Source: Endomicrobiaceae bacterium
Lineage (GTDB): Bacteria > Elusimicrobiota > Endomicrobiia > Endomicrobiales > Endomicrobiaceae
DNA length: 34,160 nt
Assembly (NCBI GenBank): GCA_028690485.1
Contig: JAQVBD010000014.1
Coordinates: 1 to 34,160, forward strand
Direction of reading: 5' to 3'
The first letter of the stretch is position 1; the number at the start of each line of letters is the position of its first letter. Positions 1 through 8,201 of this stretch are shown piece by piece. Below the pieces are notes generated by a model. It was not told where the DNA came from, did not search any database, and saw only the letters and a program-made list of their open reading frames with translations. A program made the translations under genes and the position numbers.

Positions 1-763
1 TTTTTACTATTTCAACATCCGGTTTTTTACTGTAAATCTTCAGACTTTTTCCTGCATAATCTATTGAAACATAACTGTCTTTTTGAAATATTCTAATTCT
101 TCTGTATTTATCCATAGAAACTCTGCTAGCTGACACATCTGCAACACAACCATTTGCAAATTTGATCCTAACCTTGGCTATATCTTCATTATTTGAAAGT
201 ATTTTTGCACCATGAGCTTCAAAGTGAACAACTTTACTTTTTACCAATGTTAATAATATATCAAGATCATGAATCATTAAGTCTAAAACAACTCCAATGT
301 GATTGGTTCTTGGATCGTAAGGCCCTAGCCTGTTAACTTCAATAAATTTTGGTTCTTTTATATATGGATATGCACCTATAACAGCCGGATTAAATCTTTC
401 AACATGTCCAACCTGTAAAACCAAATCTTTACTTCTTGCTATTGAAATTAATTCTTGAGCTTGTTCTACTGTTGAAGTAAAAGGTTTTTCTACCAAACAA
501 TGAATATCTGCTTCCAGCAATTGTTTAGCAACGTCATAATGATATGGTGTAGGAACAGAAACAACTGCTGCCTGAACTTTACCAATAATATCTTTAACAT
601 CTGTAAAATTTACACTGGAACAAGACTTTGCAATCTTTTCTCCTCTTTTTACATCTGCATCTACTACACCTATAAATTCAGAATTTTCATGTTGAGATAA
701 AATTCTTGCATGATGTTGACCAAGGGAACCGACACCGACTACTACTGTTTTGATTTTTGTCAT
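1..763 (-). CDS. Gfo/Idh/MocA-family NAD(P)-dependent oxidoreductase, GnnA-like (3' end cut by window edge)
   Basis: The first 254 residues are visible and the frame runs open off the left edge. A Rossmann NAD(P) motif, GVGSLG, lies at residues 10-15, and the family's EKP signature is at residues 92-94 (K93). Further on come VGHVERFNP and a DLMIHDLDI segment. From memory, those two motifs are typical of the oxidoreductases found in lipid A gene clusters, including UDP-GlcNAc 3-dehydrogenase (GnnA). The ATG overlaps the stop of the upstream aminotransferase gene as ATGA, so the two are probably translated together. Such pairs oxidise and then transaminate a nucleotide sugar: the predicted step here is oxidation of the C3 hydroxyl of UDP-GlcNAc in the cytoplasm. 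The family call is firm. The substrate is inferred from the neighbour and motifs; WbpB-like or inositol dehydrogenases are alternatives. Confidence 0.88.
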   Translation of the reverse strand, partial: MTKIKTVVVGVGSLGQHHARILSQHENSEFIGVVDADVKRGEKIAKSCSSVNFTDVKDIIGKVQAAVVSVPTPYHYDVAKQLLEADIHCLVEKPFTSTVEQAQELISIARSKDLVLQVGHVERFNPAVIGAYPYIKEPKFIEVNRLGPYDPRTNHIGVVLDLMIHDLDILLTLVKSKVVHFEAHGAKILSNNEDIAKVRIKFANGCVADVSASRVSMDKYRRIRIFQKDSYVSIDYAGKSLKIYSKKPDVEIVK

Positions 764-1851
764 TTTTTAAAACCTTTTATTGTTTTTATAATATAATCTA
801 TATCTTCACTTTTCAATGATGGGTGTACCGGAATAGATAATACTTCTTTTATTGCTATTTCAGCAACTGGACATAAACCTTTTTTATATCCTAAATTTTT
901 ATATAGAGGTTGTTTATAAATTACTTCAGGATAATAAACTCCGCAACCTATATCATTTTTTTGTAAATATTGTGCAAATTTATCTCTTAAACCTTTTTTT
1001 ATCCTCAATGTATATTGATGAAAGACATGAGTGCATTCTTTAGGGACAAAAGGAACTTCTATAAAATCAATATCCTTTAAACCTTCAGATAATTTCTTTG
1101 CATTTGAAATTCTTTTCTTTGTCCACTCTTCAATCTGTTCAGATTGAGCAATTCCCATAGCTGCACAAATATTTGTTAATCTGTAATTATATCCTAATAA
1201 AGTGTGTGTAGAGTGACCTGATCTTCCATGATTTATTATTTGTCTTGATAATTGATTTATTTTACTGTTGTTCGTAAGAACAATTCCACCTTCACCTGTA
1301 GTCATATTTTTTGTAGCATAAAAAGAAAATGCTCCTGCATCAGCAATAGCACCAACTGTTTTATTTTTATATTTTGCTAAATGTGCCTGACATGCATCTT
1401 CAATCAAAGCAAATTTATATTTCTTTTTTAACTTTAAAAGAGCATCCATATCACTTGCAAGACCATATAAGTGAACACAAATTACAGCTTTAACTTTTTG
1501 TGTTTTTAATATTTTTTCTACACTTTTAGGATCAATATTATAAGTTTTAGGATCAATATCAGCAAAAATAGGTTTTGCACCACAATAAAGAATAGAATTT
1601 GATGTAGCTATAAAAGTAAAAGGAGTTGTAATTACTTTATCCCCAGCTTTAACACCACAGGCAACAAGTGCAGTGTGCAATGCTGTTGTTCCATTTGAAC
1701 AAGCAATCCCATACTTTGCACCGGATAATTTTGCGAATTTTTGTTCAAATTGTTCAACATATTTACCACTGGCAATAATACCTGAGTCAATTACCTCATT
1801 TATTAATTGTTTTTCTTTTTTACCAAACACAGGACGAACTAAAGAAATCAT
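760..1851 (-). CDS. DegT/DnrJ/EryC1/StrS-family PLP-dependent sugar aminotransferase, GnnB-like
   Basis: This 363-residue protein is a complete fold-type I sugar aminotransferase. SNGTTALH at residues 52-59 binds the PLP phosphate, EDACQAH at 151-157 holds the Asp that contacts the pyridine nitrogen, and SFYATKNMTTGEGG holds the PLP lysine, K181. I chose the ATG at 1851 because a GGAGA ribosome site lies 5 bases upstream; a longer form would start at a TTG inside the inverted repeat at 1880-1921. The family transfers an amino group from glutamate to a nucleotide-linked keto-sugar. The ATGA overlap with a Gfo/Idh/MocA dehydrogenase suggests the two act in sequence, as GnnA/GnnB do for the 3-amino sugar of lipid A or WbpB/WbpE do for O-antigen sugars. 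The specific sugar is not shown by the sequence. Confidence 0.92.
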   Translation of the reverse strand: MISLVRPVFGKKEKQLINEVIDSGIIASGKYVEQFEQKFAKLSGAKYGIACSNGTTALHTALVACGVKAGDKVITTPFTFIATSNSILYCGAKPIFADIDPKTYNIDPKSVEKILKTQKVKAVICVHLYGLASDMDALLKLKKKYKFALIEDACQAHLAKYKNKTVGAIADAGAFSFYATKNMTTGEGGIVLTNNSKINQLSRQIINHGRSGHSTHTLLGYNYRLTNICAAMGIAQSEQIEEWTKKRISNAKKLSEGLKDIDFIEVPFVPKECTHVFHQYTLRIKKGLRDKFAQYLQKNDIGCGVYYPEVIYKQPLYKNLGYKKGLCPVAEIAIKEVLSIPVHPSLKSEDIDYIIKTIKGFKK

Positions 1852-1856
1852 TTTTA

Positions 1857-1861
1857 TCTCC
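1857..1861 (-). promoter_or_regulatory. Ribosome binding site deciding the aminotransferase start
   Basis: On the minus strand this reads GGAGA, 5 bases before the ATG at 1851. No comparable site precedes the upstream in-frame TTG at 1887, so the shorter 363-residue product is preferred. Confidence 0.75.
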
Positions 1862-1879
1862 AAGACACTTTTTAAACCA

Positions 1880-1921
1880 ATTCTCAAATAGTGAACTATT
1901 TTTTGTTCACTATTTGAGAAT
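1880..1921 (-). terminator. Perfect 17-bp inverted repeat; terminator-like hairpin or operator
   Basis: Arms 1880-1896 and 1905-1921 are exact reverse complements (17 of 17) around an 8-base loop. The element lies 27 bases past the stop of the outer-membrane protein gene and 28 bases before the aminotransferase start. On the minus-strand transcript it would form a very stable stem with an A-rich loop. The following sequence, TTGGTTTAAAAAG, is not a proper U-tract, so classical intrinsic termination is uncertain. It may instead stabilise the 3' end of the upstream mRNA, act as a partial terminator, or bind a dimeric regulator. Confidence 0.6.
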
Positions 1922-1948
1922 CAATAATTTATATTAAATATTCAACCT

Positions 1949-3025
1949 TTAAAATTTATAATTCAAATCTAATCTAAATATATCTAAAGGGTATTCATAG
2001 GTTATACCGTTATCTACAACATCTTGAGTAAATGAATGTACATAATTAATACATACATTCATAGTTTGAGTAATATCGTATCCTGCACCAATTGTAAAAT
2101 ACTGCATATTGTACATATCTATATTTGTTACACCGTATGAAGATGAATCTTTATAAATATTAGGGTCATTAAAGAAACCTAAATATAATGACAATTTATC
2201 TGTAGCAGTATATTCTGTACCAACTCTAAATTGAACTGTATCATCATAACTATCTGAAATCCATGAATATTTATTATATGAAACAGCAAAAGCAACATTC
2301 AAAGGATCAAGAACTCTGTAAGAAGCACCAAGTTCCATTGTCATTGGGTAAGTATATCCGTCTATAAAAGAAGGATTTGCTGCATTTGTTTCTTTTGGTA
2401 AGCCAATATAAGTTCCGCTTCTTAACATAAAACCTGTACTTAACTTTTCAACAGGTTTATACATTACACCAATATTTCCTTGGAAACCGCATGCGCTTCT
2501 TGAATAATCAACACCGGTTGCAACTAATTTGTCTTTCATTTCTATACATTCTACTCCAACACCTATGGAAAGTTTATCATTCATCTCTTTTGCAACAGAA
2601 ACATTATAAATCATAAAACTTTGTTCACCTTTAATTTTCAAACCGGCAGGCAATCCTGCTAAATTACCACCGCCGCCACCTGAAGCATAAGCTCCGACTG
2701 CTATTGTTGTAGTTTCATTAAATGGTGTAGAAAAAGCCATAAATGGAACCATAGCTGTTGTTTCATATTTTTGACCACTATTATCATCAGAAGTTGCATT
2801 ATTATTAAGATAAACAAGAGATGCCATAATTTTTTTGTCTTTTTGATAAGCAAGTCCTGCAGGATTCCAATAAATTGCTGTTAAATCATCAGCTATTGAT
2901 ACAAATGCTGTACCATAACCGGCTGCTCTTGCACCTGGTGTAATAAAAGGTCCTTTTGCATAAGAAAGGCTTGACATACTTACAACAAAAAAAGCAACTA
3001 GCATATAATTAACTAACTTTTTCAT
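1949..3025 (-). CDS. PorV/UPF0164-like outer-membrane beta-barrel protein
   Basis: The 358-residue product opens with a signal peptide (basic MKK, a hydrophobic stretch, probable cleavage after SYA near residue 23). The mature start carries GARAAGYGTAFVSIADD and then YWNPAGLA, the hallmark N-terminus of the PorV/UPF0164 family, related to FadL-type barrels. The rest alternates short strands with Gly/Asn turns, and the protein ends in YKF, an aromatic C-terminus typical of barrel insertion. Start 3025 was preferred over the ATG at 3037 because GGAGG lies 5 bases before it and overlaps the earlier ATG. An extended -10 promoter sits just upstream, and a strong hairpin follows the stop, so it may be expressed separately from dnaE. 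In PorV relatives the role is secretion or surface attachment; here the function is unassigned. Confidence 0.82.
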   Translation of the reverse strand: MKKLVNYMLVAFFVVSMSSLSYAKGPFITPGARAAGYGTAFVSIADDLTAIYWNPAGLAYQKDKKIMASLVYLNNNATSDDNSGQKYETTAMVPFMAFSTPFNETTTIAVGAYASGGGGGNLAGLPAGLKIKGEQSFMIYNVSVAKEMNDKLSIGVGVECIEMKDKLVATGVDYSRSACGFQGNIGVMYKPVEKLSTGFMLRSGTYIGLPKETNAANPSFIDGYTYPMTMELGASYRVLDPLNVAFAVSYNKYSWISDSYDDTVQFRVGTEYTATDKLSLYLGFFNDPNIYKDSSSYGVTNIDMYNMQYFTIGAGYDITQTMNVCINYVHSFTQDVVDNGITYEYPLDIFRLDLNYKF

Positions 3026-3030
3026 TCTTC

Positions 3031-3035
3031 CCTCC
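3031..3035 (-). promoter_or_regulatory. Ribosome binding site deciding the outer-membrane protein start
   Basis: A minus-strand GGAGG lies 5 bases before the ATG at 3025. It overlaps the in-frame ATG at 3037, which therefore cannot use it. This supports a product starting MKKLVNYML. Confidence 0.8.
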
Positions 3036-3053
3036 ATATTTGAAATTTTAAGT

Positions 3054-3062
3054 ATTATATCA
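3054..3062 (-). promoter_or_regulatory. Extended -10 promoter for the outer-membrane protein gene
   Basis: The minus strand reads TGATATAAT, a consensus TATAAT with the upstream TG of an extended -10 element. It lies in the 59-base gap after dnaE. No good -35 is seen at 16-18 bases, which an extended -10 can tolerate. The predicted leader would be roughly 20 bases, ending at the GGAGG ribosome site. AT-rich intergenic DNA yields such matches by chance, so confidence is moderate. Confidence 0.5.
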
Positions 3063-3084
3063 AAAATTTACAAAAATTATCGAA

Positions 3085-6000
3085 CTATATTTCATCGCTA
3101 TATTGTAATGTTGCAGCACTTTCGCCCAGCAATCCATCTAATTCTTTTATACATTCATCACTACACTTAACTGTATATTCAGTTTCAATTGAATAATCTC
3201 CATTCTGATAATCTTTTACATTAAGATACACTTTTGACTTGCCTGGATATTTTGAGATAATATTAATAATTTTTCCAGATAGTTCATCATCCAAAGCAAC
3301 TTCTGATATTTGTACATACAATGTAGCCAAAAATGGAAGATATTTCTTTTTAGATTCTTCTATAGAATAAATTTCTTCAACTGCTATTTTGACAAAACCT
3401 TTATTATTTAATAATTTTCCTTTAACAACAACAACATTTTTTTCTTTTAAACTATCGCCAAGTATTTTATAAGTTTTTGGAAACAATACACATTCTATAT
3501 TTCCATATAAATCTTCTATTTTAAAAGTTGCATATGCTTTTTTCTCTTCTTTTGTTGTAAGTTGTTTAACTGATGCTATCATACCGGCAACTCTTATTAA
3601 TTTAGCCGTTTTAAAATCAGTTCCTTCAGGCGGAACAGGTATTTTATCTAAACGATATTTTGAAAAAGCAATTAAATCTCTTTTATACTTTTCTAAAGGA
3701 TGTCCTGATAAATAGAAATCAAGAACTTCTTTTTCGTATTCTAACGATAATGTTTCATCTAATGGTTCAACAATTTTTTCTGTAATATTATTCTTATTAT
3801 TTGTTATTTCTGATGGTTCAAATAAAAAGCCTTGATCTGTTTCTAATTCTTTTTTTGTTTTTACAGCTGAGGATACAATTTGTTCAATATTTTCAAGAAT
3901 CTCTGCTCTTATTTGTAATTTATTTTTACTAAAGCTATCAAATGTTCCGGATTTCGCAAGAGATTCTATTGCTTTTTTATTTACAACTGACAAATCTACT
4001 TTTGAAAGAAAATCATTAAATGATTCAAATTTATTAAATTTTTCTCTAGCTTTTGATATTTCTTCTGCTGCGGCTTCTCCGACATTTTTTATTGCAAGTA
4101 ATCCATATCTTATATTTTTCCCTTCAACAGTAAATTTAGAACTTGAAAATTGTATGTCCGGCGGTAAAACTTTTATTCCAAATTCTTTTGCATCTTCTAT
4201 ATATTCAACTAGTTTTTTTACCTCTCCTGCCTTTGCTTTTGATCCACCTATTTCAGCATTAAGTAAAGCTGTCATATATTCCAATGGATAATGTGCCTTT
4301 AAAAATGCTGTTCTGTATGACACAAATCCATATGCAGCTGAATGTGATTTATTAAATCCATATCCTGCAAATTTTTCCATATTATCATATATTTTTTCTG
4401 CTATTTTTGAATCTATTTTCTTTTGTTTTGCACCTTCAACAAATTGAACTCTTTGTTTTTGCATTTCATCGTGATTTTTTTTACCCATAGCTTTTCTTAA
4501 ACCATCTGCTTGCCCCGGTGTAAAACCGCCAATTGCTATTGCCATTTTCATAACTTGTTCTTGATATAAAATAACACCATAAGTATTGTTTAATATAGGT
4601 TCTTGTAATGGATGATCATAAGAAATTTCTTTTCTTCCATGTTTACAATCTACAAAGACATCAAGCATACCTGCACCCATAGGGCCAGGTCTATAAAGTG
4701 CAATCAATGCAATAACATCATCTATGTTTGTTGGTTTTAATCTTCTGATAAGATCCTTCATTCCAGAAGATTCTAATTGGAATACTCCAAATGTTTTTGC
4801 TTCCTGCAGCAACTTATATGTTTTTTTATCTTCTAACGAAATTTTATCTATATCGAAATCTTTATTTTTATTTCTGATTAATTTTACTGCATCATCTATA
4901 ATTGTCAAAGTCTTTAAACCTAAAAAATCAACTTTTAAAAGTCCAAGTTTTGGAAGAACATTGCCGTCATATTGAGTTGTAATAACATCTTTGGCACCTT
5001 TTGAAAGTGGAGAATAATTTCTAATATCTTCATCTGCAACAACCATTCCAGCAGCATGCACACCAGTATGCCTTTTAATACCTTCAAGTTTACTGGCTAT
5101 TTTTATAAGTTCTGCTACATTTGGATCTGCTTTTATAGCTTTTTGTAATTCTTGTGATTCTGTAATCGCATCCGGGACAGATGAACCAAATGGAATAAAA
5201 TTTGCGATTTTTTGACCTTCAGGGGCTGAAAACCCTAAAGCTCTTGCAACATCTTTTACAACCATTTTAGATTGCATTGAACCATATGTTATAATTTGTG
5301 CACAGTTATTATGCCCATATTTATCTCTTACATATTCTATAACTTTGTCTCTACCAAAATCTGCAAAGTCTATATCAAGATCCGGCATAGATATTCTTTC
5401 CGGATTTAAAAATCTTTCAAACAACAAATCATATCTTAATGGACAAATATCTGTTATTCCTAATGTATATGCAACAATTGATCCGGCTCCTGACCCTCTG
5501 CCTGGACCAACGGGAATACCATGATCTTTAGAATATTTTATAAAATCCCATACAATCAAAAAGTAGGATGCAAACCCCATTTTATTGATAATTCCAAGCT
5601 CATGATTTAATCTGTCTGTATGCTCCTTTTTTACATTCCCGTATCTTCTGGTTAATCCTTCTCCGCATAACTTTTCAAGATAAGTTTCAGCAGTAAATTC
5701 TACAGGAACTGTATATTTTGGCAACAACAATTTATCTGTCTTTATCTCTAAATTTATTTTTTCTGCAATAACTAAAGTATTTTTTATTGCTTCCGGGACA
5801 TAATCAAATGTCCTTATCATTTCTTCTGGAGATCTATAGTAAAATAAATCTGAACCAAATCTCATTCTATCCGGATCATTAACAGTTTTATTCATGTTAA
5901 TACATAACAAAACATCATGATATTTTGCATCTTCTTTTTTTAAATAATGACAATCATTAGTCGCAACTAAAGGAATTCCGGTTTCTTTTGAAAGTTCCAT

Positions 6001-6591
6001 CAACGGAGCTATTATTTTTTTCTGTTCTTCTAAGCCATTATCCATTATTTCAATATAGTAATTGCCTTCACCAAATATATCCCTATATTCACTAGCAACT
6101 TTTTTTGCTTCTTTGATATTCCCATTTGTTAACAAACTTGCAACTTCACCGGCTAAACAAGCTGATGAACAAATTAAACCCTTTGAATATTTTGCAAGTA
6201 ATTCTTTATCTACTCTAGGTTTGTAGTAAAAACCTTCTGTAAATCCAAAACTTACCAAATGCATTAAATTTTTATACCCTTCTAAATCTTTTGCAAGCAA
6301 AATTAAATGATGATATCCGCCGGTTTCTTTATCTTTATCAAATCTGCTTTTTTTAGCAACATAAACTTCACATCCTATAATAGGCTTGATCCCTGAATCT
6401 ATACATGCCCAATAAAATTCCATAGCACCATACATATTGCCGTGATCTGTAATAGCAAGTGCTGGCATTTTATATTCTTTACCTATGAGATTAAAAAGTT
6501 CTAATGGTTTACCTTTCTTAGTTAATCTAACCGAACCATCTAATAATGAATATTCTGTATGATTATGTAAATGTACAAACTCTGCCGACAT
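3085..6591 (-). CDS. dnaE: DNA polymerase III subunit alpha (DnaE type)
   Basis: The 1,168-residue length matches the DnaE replicase. The N-terminal PHP domain (about 1-280) shows HLHNHTEYSLLDG at residues 7-19 and AITDHGNMYG at 46-55. The polymerase core carries GPGRGSGAGS at 362-371 and PDLDIDF at 403-409, giving catalytic D404 and D406. VDFLGLKTL supplies the third aspartate, D555. RHTGVHAAG (507-515), a HhH/tail region and a C-terminal OB-fold segment (about 990-1080) follow. It is the catalytic subunit of the chromosomal replicase in the cytoplasm. GGAG lies about 8 bases before the ATG. It is the last gene of the long run downstream of rsfS, 40 bases apart. Nothing looks broken. Confidence 0.98.
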   Translation of the reverse strand: MSAEFVHLHNHTEYSLLDGSVRLTKKGKPLELFNLIGKEYKMPALAITDHGNMYGAMEFYWACIDSGIKPIIGCEVYVAKKSRFDKDKETGGYHHLILLAKDLEGYKNLMHLVSFGFTEGFYYKPRVDKELLAKYSKGLICSSACLAGEVASLLTNGNIKEAKKVASEYRDIFGEGNYYIEIMDNGLEEQKKIIAPLMELSKETGIPLVATNDCHYLKKEDAKYHDVLLCINMNKTVNDPDRMRFGSDLFYYRSPEEMIRTFDYVPEAIKNTLVIAEKINLEIKTDKLLLPKYTVPVEFTAETYLEKLCGEGLTRRYGNVKKEHTDRLNHELGIINKMGFASYFLIVWDFIKYSKDHGIPVGPGRGSGAGSIVAYTLGITDICPLRYDLLFERFLNPERISMPDLDIDFADFGRDKVIEYVRDKYGHNNCAQIITYGSMQSKMVVKDVARALGFSAPEGQKIANFIPFGSSVPDAITESQELQKAIKADPNVAELIKIASKLEGIKRHTGVHAAGMVVADEDIRNYSPLSKGAKDVITTQYDGNVLPKLGLLKVDFLGLKTLTIIDDAVKLIRNKNKDFDIDKISLEDKKTYKLLQEAKTFGVFQLESSGMKDLIRRLKPTNIDDVIALIALYRPGPMGAGMLDVFVDCKHGRKEISYDHPLQEPILNNTYGVILYQEQVMKMAIAIGGFTPGQADGLRKAMGKKNHDEMQKQRVQFVEGAKQKKIDSKIAEKIYDNMEKFAGYGFNKSHSAAYGFVSYRTAFLKAHYPLEYMTALLNAEIGGSKAKAGEVKKLVEYIEDAKEFGIKVLPPDIQFSSSKFTVEGKNIRYGLLAIKNVGEAAAEEISKAREKFNKFESFNDFLSKVDLSVVNKKAIESLAKSGTFDSFSKNKLQIRAEILENIEQIVSSAVKTKKELETDQGFLFEPSEITNNKNNITEKIVEPLDETLSLEYEKEVLDFYLSGHPLEKYKRDLIAFSKYRLDKIPVPPEGTDFKTAKLIRVAGMIASVKQLTTKEEKKAYATFKIEDLYGNIECVLFPKTYKILGDSLKEKNVVVVKGKLLNNKGFVKIAVEEIYSIEESKKKYLPFLATLYVQISEVALDDELSGKIINIISKYPGKSKVYLNVKDYQNGDYSIETEYTVKCSDECIKELDGLLGESAATLQYSDEI

Positions 6592-6631
6592 TATACATCT
6601 CCTATTTATTTTGTAACATTGTTGAATTTTT

Positions 6632-7096
6632 TTATTTCTTTTTCTTTTTTATTACAGGTTTTCTTGTAGTTTTTTTTGCAATTGTTTTTTTAATTACTTT
6701 TTTAACAGTACTCTTCTTTTTAGTAATTGCTTTCTTTTTGATAATACTCTCTTCTTCTTTTTCAAACTGTGTCCATATTGTTTCAAGATTATATTGTTCT
6801 CTTATAGAAGGATTCATAATATGTACTATAAGCCCTCCAAAATCTAAAACTTTCCAATTTGTAGAAGAAACTCCATCTCTTCTAATTACCGGTACTCCAA
6901 AATCATATTTCAATGTTTTTTCAATTTCTGAAGCTATAGCATTTATTTGCGGTGTTGATGTTGCACTAACTATTACAAAATAATTTGCAAGTTCTGTTAG
7001 CCCTTGAACATCCAATAATATTGCATTCTCTCCTTTTTTATCTTCTGATATTTTGAGAGCTTGTTCTGCAAGTGTTAAAAAATTTATTTTTGTCAT
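6632..7096 (-). CDS. rsfS: Ribosomal silencing factor RsfS with lysine-rich C-terminal tail
   Basis: Residues 1-113 are a normal RsfS/Iojap domain: LLDVQGLTELANYFVI, then the IRRDG segment and WKVLDFGGLIVHIM. RsfS binds ribosomal protein uL14 on the large subunit and blocks subunit joining, which lowers translation in starvation. Family members are usually about 105-120 residues; this one has 154. The extra 35-40 residues (from about 117) are almost all Lys with Thr/Ile/Val, like a histone H1 or ribosomal-protein tail, and probably bind RNA or DNA non-specifically. GGAG precedes the ATG. It sits 9 bases after the LCP-like gene and 40 before dnaE. Its usual partners nadD and yqeK are in the same run. 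Confidence 0.95.
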   Translation of the reverse strand: MTKINFLTLAEQALKISEDKKGENAILLDVQGLTELANYFVIVSATSTPQINAIASEIEKTLKYDFGVPVIRRDGVSSTNWKVLDFGGLIVHIMNPSIREQYNLETIWTQFEKEEESIIKKKAITKKKSTVKKVIKKTIAKKTTRKPVIKKKKK

Positions 7097-7105
7097 ATTA
7101 ATCTC

Positions 7106-8197
7106 CTAATAACTTTTGTCTATTTTATCAAGTTTATCATATATAGTACAGTCTTTTCCCAATAAAACTGAAATATCAATAAAAGTTTTTTCAATCGGTC
7201 TAAATATAATTTCACCAGAATTTAAAATATTTTTTACTTTTACAGCTTGTTCATAATTATTTATTAAATCAAAAATTATAGTATATTCATGTATTTTATA
7301 TGAAGTAACCCCCCATTCATAAATATCAAATTTATTTTTTCTTAATTTATCAACAGCTTTACTTGCCAATCTATTTTTCGAAGAAGCATTAATTACTTCA
7401 ATTTTTACTTTATCATTTTGATTTTGAGCAAGATGACTTATATCTTTATCTTCATTTAAAAATTCTATTATTTCCATTAACCCTGCCGGCTCTAGTTCAA
7501 TTCTATTTCTTTTATTAATAGTTGGTATATCTGCAAATTGAATAGTATTCATATCAATATTTTTTATTTTAGAATATAGGAAAAAACTATCAGATAACTT
7601 AAAATTTGTTATTAAATAATTGCCTGCATCTAAAAATTTAATGAAATCAACTAAAATATATCTGTTTGTATTAGCAATAACATATTTAATTATTTTTATC
7701 ATATATACAATAGACAAAATATACTCTTTATTATTCACAAATTGTTCAAAATAATTATTTCCTAATTGTTTAATTATCTTTTTTTCATCAAATAACTTTA
7801 CAAATAATTGTAAAGTTTTTGTATTTGAAAGAACATAATAATTGATCTTTAATGTATTATCTAATAATAATTCTATTTCTTTTTTAATAAAATCAACTTG
7901 TTCATCTTCTTTTTGACTGAAAAACATTTCATTTAATGTCTGGGATTTCTTCTTCTTTTGCAAAATTGTTATTTTATCATTAATACATAGTACTTTTAAA
8001 CTTTTAGTTTTATGACAATATTGGAATAATACTAACTTTAAAGTATTTTGATTCAGATTATCAAAACCTTTAATAGCAACTAACACATTTATATTTTTAT
8101 GATTTTTTATACTGTATGATATATTTGAAATATTATTTAAATATTGGGACAACAATATGAGCACCAAAAATATACATAACAAAATTCTTTTAAACAT
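7106..8197 (-). CDS. Degenerate LytR-CpsA-Psr (LCP)-type membrane protein with LytR_C domain
   Basis: From the ATG at 8197 the product has 363 residues. One N-terminal membrane segment (about 5-20) precedes an extracytoplasmic part. NVLVAIKGF and the following strands recall the start of an LCP domain, which transfers lipid-linked glycans to the cell wall. However, the usual Asp-Arg motifs (such as R-x-D-T and the S-I-P-R-D segment) are absent, so activity is doubtful. The C-terminal 100 residues fit LytR_C: VKIEVINASSKNRLASKAV, ending in VLLGKDC. Start 8197 lies 4 bases after the yqeK stop; an upstream TTG at 8230 would overlap yqeK by 29 bases. LCP genes often sit between yqeK and rsfS, as here. 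The fold call is moderate. Confidence 0.65.
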   Translation of the reverse strand: MFKRILLCIFLVLILLSQYLNNISNISYSIKNHKNINVLVAIKGFDNLNQNTLKLVLFQYCHKTKSLKVLCINDKITILQKKKKSQTLNEMFFSQKEDEQVDFIKKEIELLLDNTLKINYYVLSNTKTLQLFVKLFDEKKIIKQLGNNYFEQFVNNKEYILSIVYMIKIIKYVIANTNRYILVDFIKFLDAGNYLITNFKLSDSFFLYSKIKNIDMNTIQFADIPTINKRNRIELEPAGLMEIIEFLNEDKDISHLAQNQNDKVKIEVINASSKNRLASKAVDKLRKNKFDIYEWGVTSYKIHEYTIIFDLINNYEQAVKVKNILNSGEIIFRPIEKTFIDISVLLGKDCTIYDKLDKIDKSY

Positions 8198-8201
8198 ATT
8201 T

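Noticed and set aside
1852-1887. Longer aminotransferase start at TTG 1887
   Set aside because: It would begin inside the inverted repeat and lacks a ribosome site; the ATG at 1851 has GGAGA and matches the family start.
6546-6983. Plus-strand frame of 145 codons with a membrane-like start
   Set aside because: It is antisense to rsfS and the 5' end of dnaE; the hydrophobic run is the complement of the RsfS lysine tail.
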